Below, piece by piece: positions 62,023-64,000 of a stretch of DNA of 64,000 bases. The notes beneath the pieces were generated by a model, which was not told where the DNA came from, did no database searches, and worked only from the letters and a program-made list of their open reading frames with translations. The position numbers and the translations under genes are program-made. Position 1 is the stretch's first letter; every line of letters starts with the position of its first letter. This stretch comes from QHVT01 sp036389275 (GTDB lineage Bacteria > Acidobacteriota > Thermoanaerobaculia > Gp7-AA8): NCBI GenBank assembly GCA_036389275.1, contig DASVQE010000106.1:11233-75232 (forward strand), written 5' to 3'.

Positions 62023-62487
62023 CTACGGCCGCGGCTTGCGACGCGGTGGCGGGCCGCCTCGCGGCGGGCCGGGGCGTCCGCGGTCGTGCTCGCGCATCTG
62101 CTCGAGGCGATCCCGCATCTGATTCCACTGCTGATTCGTCAGCACGCCGCGCATGTCCACCAGCATCATCAACTCGCGCTCGAACAGCGTCGCGCGCGCA
62201 TCGGAGAGCCGCGTGGCGATCCGTTGAATCTCCTGACGCCGCAGTTGGGAGCGGTCGATCTCGCCGCGCAGCGCCACCTGCAGCTTCTCGACCTCGGCCT
62301 TCGCGTCGATCAGCTCGTCCGCGGCGGCGCGGAACACCTCGTCGAGCCGCTCCTGCTGCTCGCCCGTGATCGCCAGCTCCTGCACGATCTCCGGACGCCG
62401 CCACCACTTGCCCGGCGGCAGCTCCTGCGCGTGTGCGATGACACTCGCGGCCAGCAGCGCTGCCGCGACGATGAGACGATTCCTCAA
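62023..62487 (-). CDS. Spy/CpxP-like periplasmic protein
   Basis: A 154-residue exported protein: signal peptide LRNRLIVAAALLAASVIAHAQ (initiated at TTG 62487, overlapping the anti-sigma stop as TTGA), a helical body (EQQERLDEVF, DELIDAKAEVEKLQVALRGEI), the LTxxQ-type motif LTNQQWNQM and a Pro/Arg/Gly-rich tail. Similar to Spy/CpxP heavy-metal-sensor/chaperone proteins. Coupling to the sigma/anti-sigma genes suggests an envelope-stress function. Confidence 0.75.
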   Translation of the reverse strand: MRNRLIVAAALLAASVIAHAQELPPGKWWRRPEIVQELAITGEQQERLDEVFRAAADELIDAKAEVEKLQVALRGEIDRSQLRRQEIQRIATRLSDARATLFERELMMLVDMRGVLTNQQWNQMRDRLEQMREHDRGRPGPPRGGPPPRRKPRP

Positions 62488-62984
62488 GAGCGGTCTCCCT
62501 TGTTCTGCGTCGTGTCGACCCACGTTTCCCAGGCCACCATCGACTCGTAATCCTTCAGCTCCTCCGACTTCCACGGATCGGCCGGAACCGTTTCCTCGGA
62601 CGACGTCGTCTTCGCCGGCGCGGCCGCCGTCTGCGTTACCGCGACGCTCTGCGTCTTCGGCGCCTCGTCGATCTTCCACATCGTCACGCCGCCGACCACC
62701 ACCGCGAAACAGGCCGCCGCGGCCATGCGATAGACGCGCGAGCCGGCGCGCTTCGCGTCGATCTTCCGCATCACGCCGATGCGTTGCCGCGACCAGAACG
62801 TCTCCGGCTTCTCATCGGAATGACAGGCGCTCATGCCGCGCAGCTTCCGCTCCAGCCGTTCGTAACGCGCTGCGCACTCGCTGCAATCGGCGAGATGCAT
62901 CATCACCGGCAGCGACTCGCCCGGCTGCGTGTAGTACGTCTCGAGCAGATCGGCTTCACTGAAGTGCAGCTTCATGTTCTCCAT
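62484..62984 (-). CDS. Zinc-finger anti-sigma factor
   Basis: A 166-residue membrane anti-sigma factor. The zinc motif HxxxCxxC uses His30, Cys34 and Cys37 (HLADCSECAARY). One transmembrane helix follows (RMAAAACFAVVVGGVTMW, about 100-117), then a periplasmic Thr/Ala-rich tail. ATG 62984 has GAGG six bases upstream; an ATG three codons later also has a ribosome site. It overlaps the sigma factor end and the Spy-like start. Confidence 0.85.
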   Translation of the reverse strand: MENMKLHFSEADLLETYYTQPGESLPVMMHLADCSECAARYERLERKLRGMSACHSDEKPETFWSRQRIGVMRKIDAKRAGSRVYRMAAAACFAVVVGGVTMWKIDEAPKTQSVAVTQTAAAPAKTTSSEETVPADPWKSEELKDYESMVAWETWVDTTQNKGDRS

Positions 62985-63630
62985 GGGCATCCTCGGCCGG
63001 CTCGCGCCATCCGGCCAGCTCTTTTCGAATCTTGTGAATCGCGCGGAACAGATGTGCGCGCACCGTGCCGGCCCGCAGGCCGAGGTGCGCGGCGATGTCT
63101 TCGAGCGACAGATCCTCGTAGTGACGCAGCCGGAAAATTGTCTGCTGCTGCGGCGAGAGTTGCCGTTCCGCGCGCGCGATCGCCGCGCGCAACTGCGACG
63201 ACAGCAACTGCCGCTCCGGATCGGGACGGTCATCCACCGGCTCGATCATCGCCTCCGTCTCGTCGTCGTCATCGCGGCGCAGCGTGAAGAGGCTGACGAA
63301 GCGGCGGCGGCGCAGCGCGTCGCGCGAGCGGTTGATGGCGATGCGCGTGAGCCACGTCTCGAGCTCGGCCCGTCCCTCGAACTTCGCCAGATGCGTGTAC
63401 GCCTGCACGAACGTGTCCTGCGTGATCGCGTCCGCTTCCGACTCGTCGCGCACGATCGCGTACGCCACGCGGAAGATCCGGCGCTGATAGCGCTCGACCA
63501 GAATCGCGAACGCGCCGCCGTCGCCGCCGAGCGTCCGCTCGATCAGCTCGCGGTCGGCGGGAACGGCGGATGGATCGTTCGGTCGGAACGCGGCCACGTT
63601 ACTTCTCACGGAAGTTGGACGGTCGAGCAC
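62956..63630 (-). CDS. ECF-type RNA polymerase sigma factor
   Basis: A 224-residue ECF sigma factor. Region 2 is GAFAILVERYQRRIFRVAYA, DAITQDTFVQAYTHLAKFEG and WLTRIAINRSRDALRRR. An acidic linker separates it from region 4: LSPQQQTIFRLRHYEDLSLEDIAAHL and GTVRAHLFRAIHKIRKEL. The cognate anti-sigma gene overlaps its 3' end. The first 31 codons are duplicated 327 bases upstream (63864-64000). Confidence 0.93.
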   Translation of the reverse strand: MLDRPTSVRSNVAAFRPNDPSAVPADRELIERTLGGDGGAFAILVERYQRRIFRVAYAIVRDESEADAITQDTFVQAYTHLAKFEGRAELETWLTRIAINRSRDALRRRRFVSLFTLRRDDDDETEAMIEPVDDRPDPERQLLSSQLRAAIARAERQLSPQQQTIFRLRHYEDLSLEDIAAHLGLRAGTVRAHLFRAIHKIRKELAGWREPAEDAHGEHEAALQ

Positions 63631-63673
63631 GGGATTCGTTTACATCATAGGAGCGGCGCGGCCGGCGAGCCAG
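63537..63673. repeat. Direct repeat, copy 1 (sigma start/EamA end)
   Basis: A 137-base sequence repeated without change at 63864-64000 (offset 327). It covers the first codons of the sigma factor, the intergenic gap and the last codons of the EamA fragment. Confidence 0.9.
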
Positions 63674-63957
63674 ACGCCGGCGAAAATCAGCGCCGCCGCG
63701 ACGAGCACGGCCGAGCGGATCTCCTCGCCGAGAAACACCGCGCCGAGGGTCGTGGCCAGCACCGGCTGCACGTACGTGTACGCCGCCACCATCGACGCCT
63801 CGGCATGCCGCAGCGCCCAGGCCTGCAGCAGATACGCGCCGACCGTCGGACCGGCGATCACCAGCTCGATCAGCTCGCGGTCGGCGGGAACGGCGGATGG
63901 ATCGTTCGGTCGGAACGCGGCCACGTTACTTCTCACGGAAGTTGGACGGTCGAGCAC
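63640..63957 (-). pseudogene. Chimeric sigma-EamA fragment
   Basis: A 105-residue ORF. The first 31 residues are identical to the sigma factor N-terminus (MLDRPTSVRSN to ELIE). The rest is the C-terminal part of an EamA/DMT-type permease (VGAYLLQAWALRHAEASMVA, TTLGAVFLGEEI, LIFAGVWLAG). The junction falls in the shared word AGCTCGATCAG. It cannot be a working permease. It is created by the 327-base tandem duplication, which may be an assembly fault at this end. Confidence 0.75.
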
Positions 63958-64000
63958 GGGATTCGTTTACATCATAGGAGCGGCGCGGCCGGCGAGCCAG
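63864..64000. repeat. Direct repeat, copy 2, cut by window end
   Basis: Identical to 63537-63673 as far as the window reaches. The repeat runs to the last base, so its real length is unknown. Confidence 0.9.

Overview
The window is GC-rich, densely coded chromosomal DNA. The gene mix suggests an Acidobacteriota-type soil bacterium: two large Ser/Thr protein kinases (one with a TolB-like propeller), two GspE/PilB-type ATPases, CHAT/TPR proteins, a GH63-type glucosidase, DUF2891, an rSAM/PqqD peptide locus and MEP-pathway genes. The phylum is inferred from gene content; no rRNA is present.

Layout. (1) 1-9.3 kb: a LytS-type histidine kinase, then a tightly overlapping eight-gene run: polyprenyl diphosphate synthase, two unknown proteins, a CrtC/AttH-like protein, an SCP2-like protein, an FAD oxidoreductase with an OmpA-like insertion, IPP isomerase and a three-histidine-box membrane hydroxylase/desaturase. 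This looks like an undescribed isoprenoid tailoring pathway. (2) 9.3-10.5 kb: a class 3 lipase facing the run. (3) 10.5-24.25 kb: a 13.7-kb island downstream of an intact tRNA-Asp. It is cut into three segments by three decayed copies of the tRNA 3' part plus its terminator. The segments carry a TPR/APH-kinase protein, a TPR-CHAT protease, and a CpXC-TPR-CHAT protease with a DUF900 hydrolase. A formate dehydrogenase remnant lies between two of them. No integrase is visible. (4) 24.3-35 kb: housekeeping and signalling genes (rfbC, AI-2E family permease, response regulators, ACT protein, tRNA-Val, GNAT, a multidomain kinase, a broken toxin-antitoxin pair, Usp, YbjN, RlmI-like methylase). (5) 44.4-35.2 kb, minus strand: a nine-gene run with lasso-type B2 protease, nucleotidyltransferase, secreted proteins including one of about 1535 residues, a 56-residue putative precursor peptide, PqqD, radical SAM-SPASM and an HPr-kinase-like enzyme. 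This is a probable hybrid RiPP locus. (6) 44.4-52.1 kb: two secretion/pilus ATPases around a Ser/Thr kinase and a COQ4-like protein. (7) 52.1-52.5 kb: a GIY-YIG gene bounded by 41-bp inverted repeats. (8) 52.5-64 kb: carbohydrate and cell-wall enzymes, MFS permease, a 421-bp nested palindrome, ispH, a response regulator, a catalytically dead ABC-ATPase homologue, and an ECF sigma/anti-sigma/Spy-like operon. The window ends in a 137-bp direct repeat that creates a sigma-EamA chimera.

The strongest candidates for undescribed biology are the tRNA-Asp nested CHAT island, the isoprenoid operon with an OmpA-oxidoreductase fusion, and the rSAM/lasso hybrid RiPP locus. All family calls come from motifs read by eye; no database search was run.
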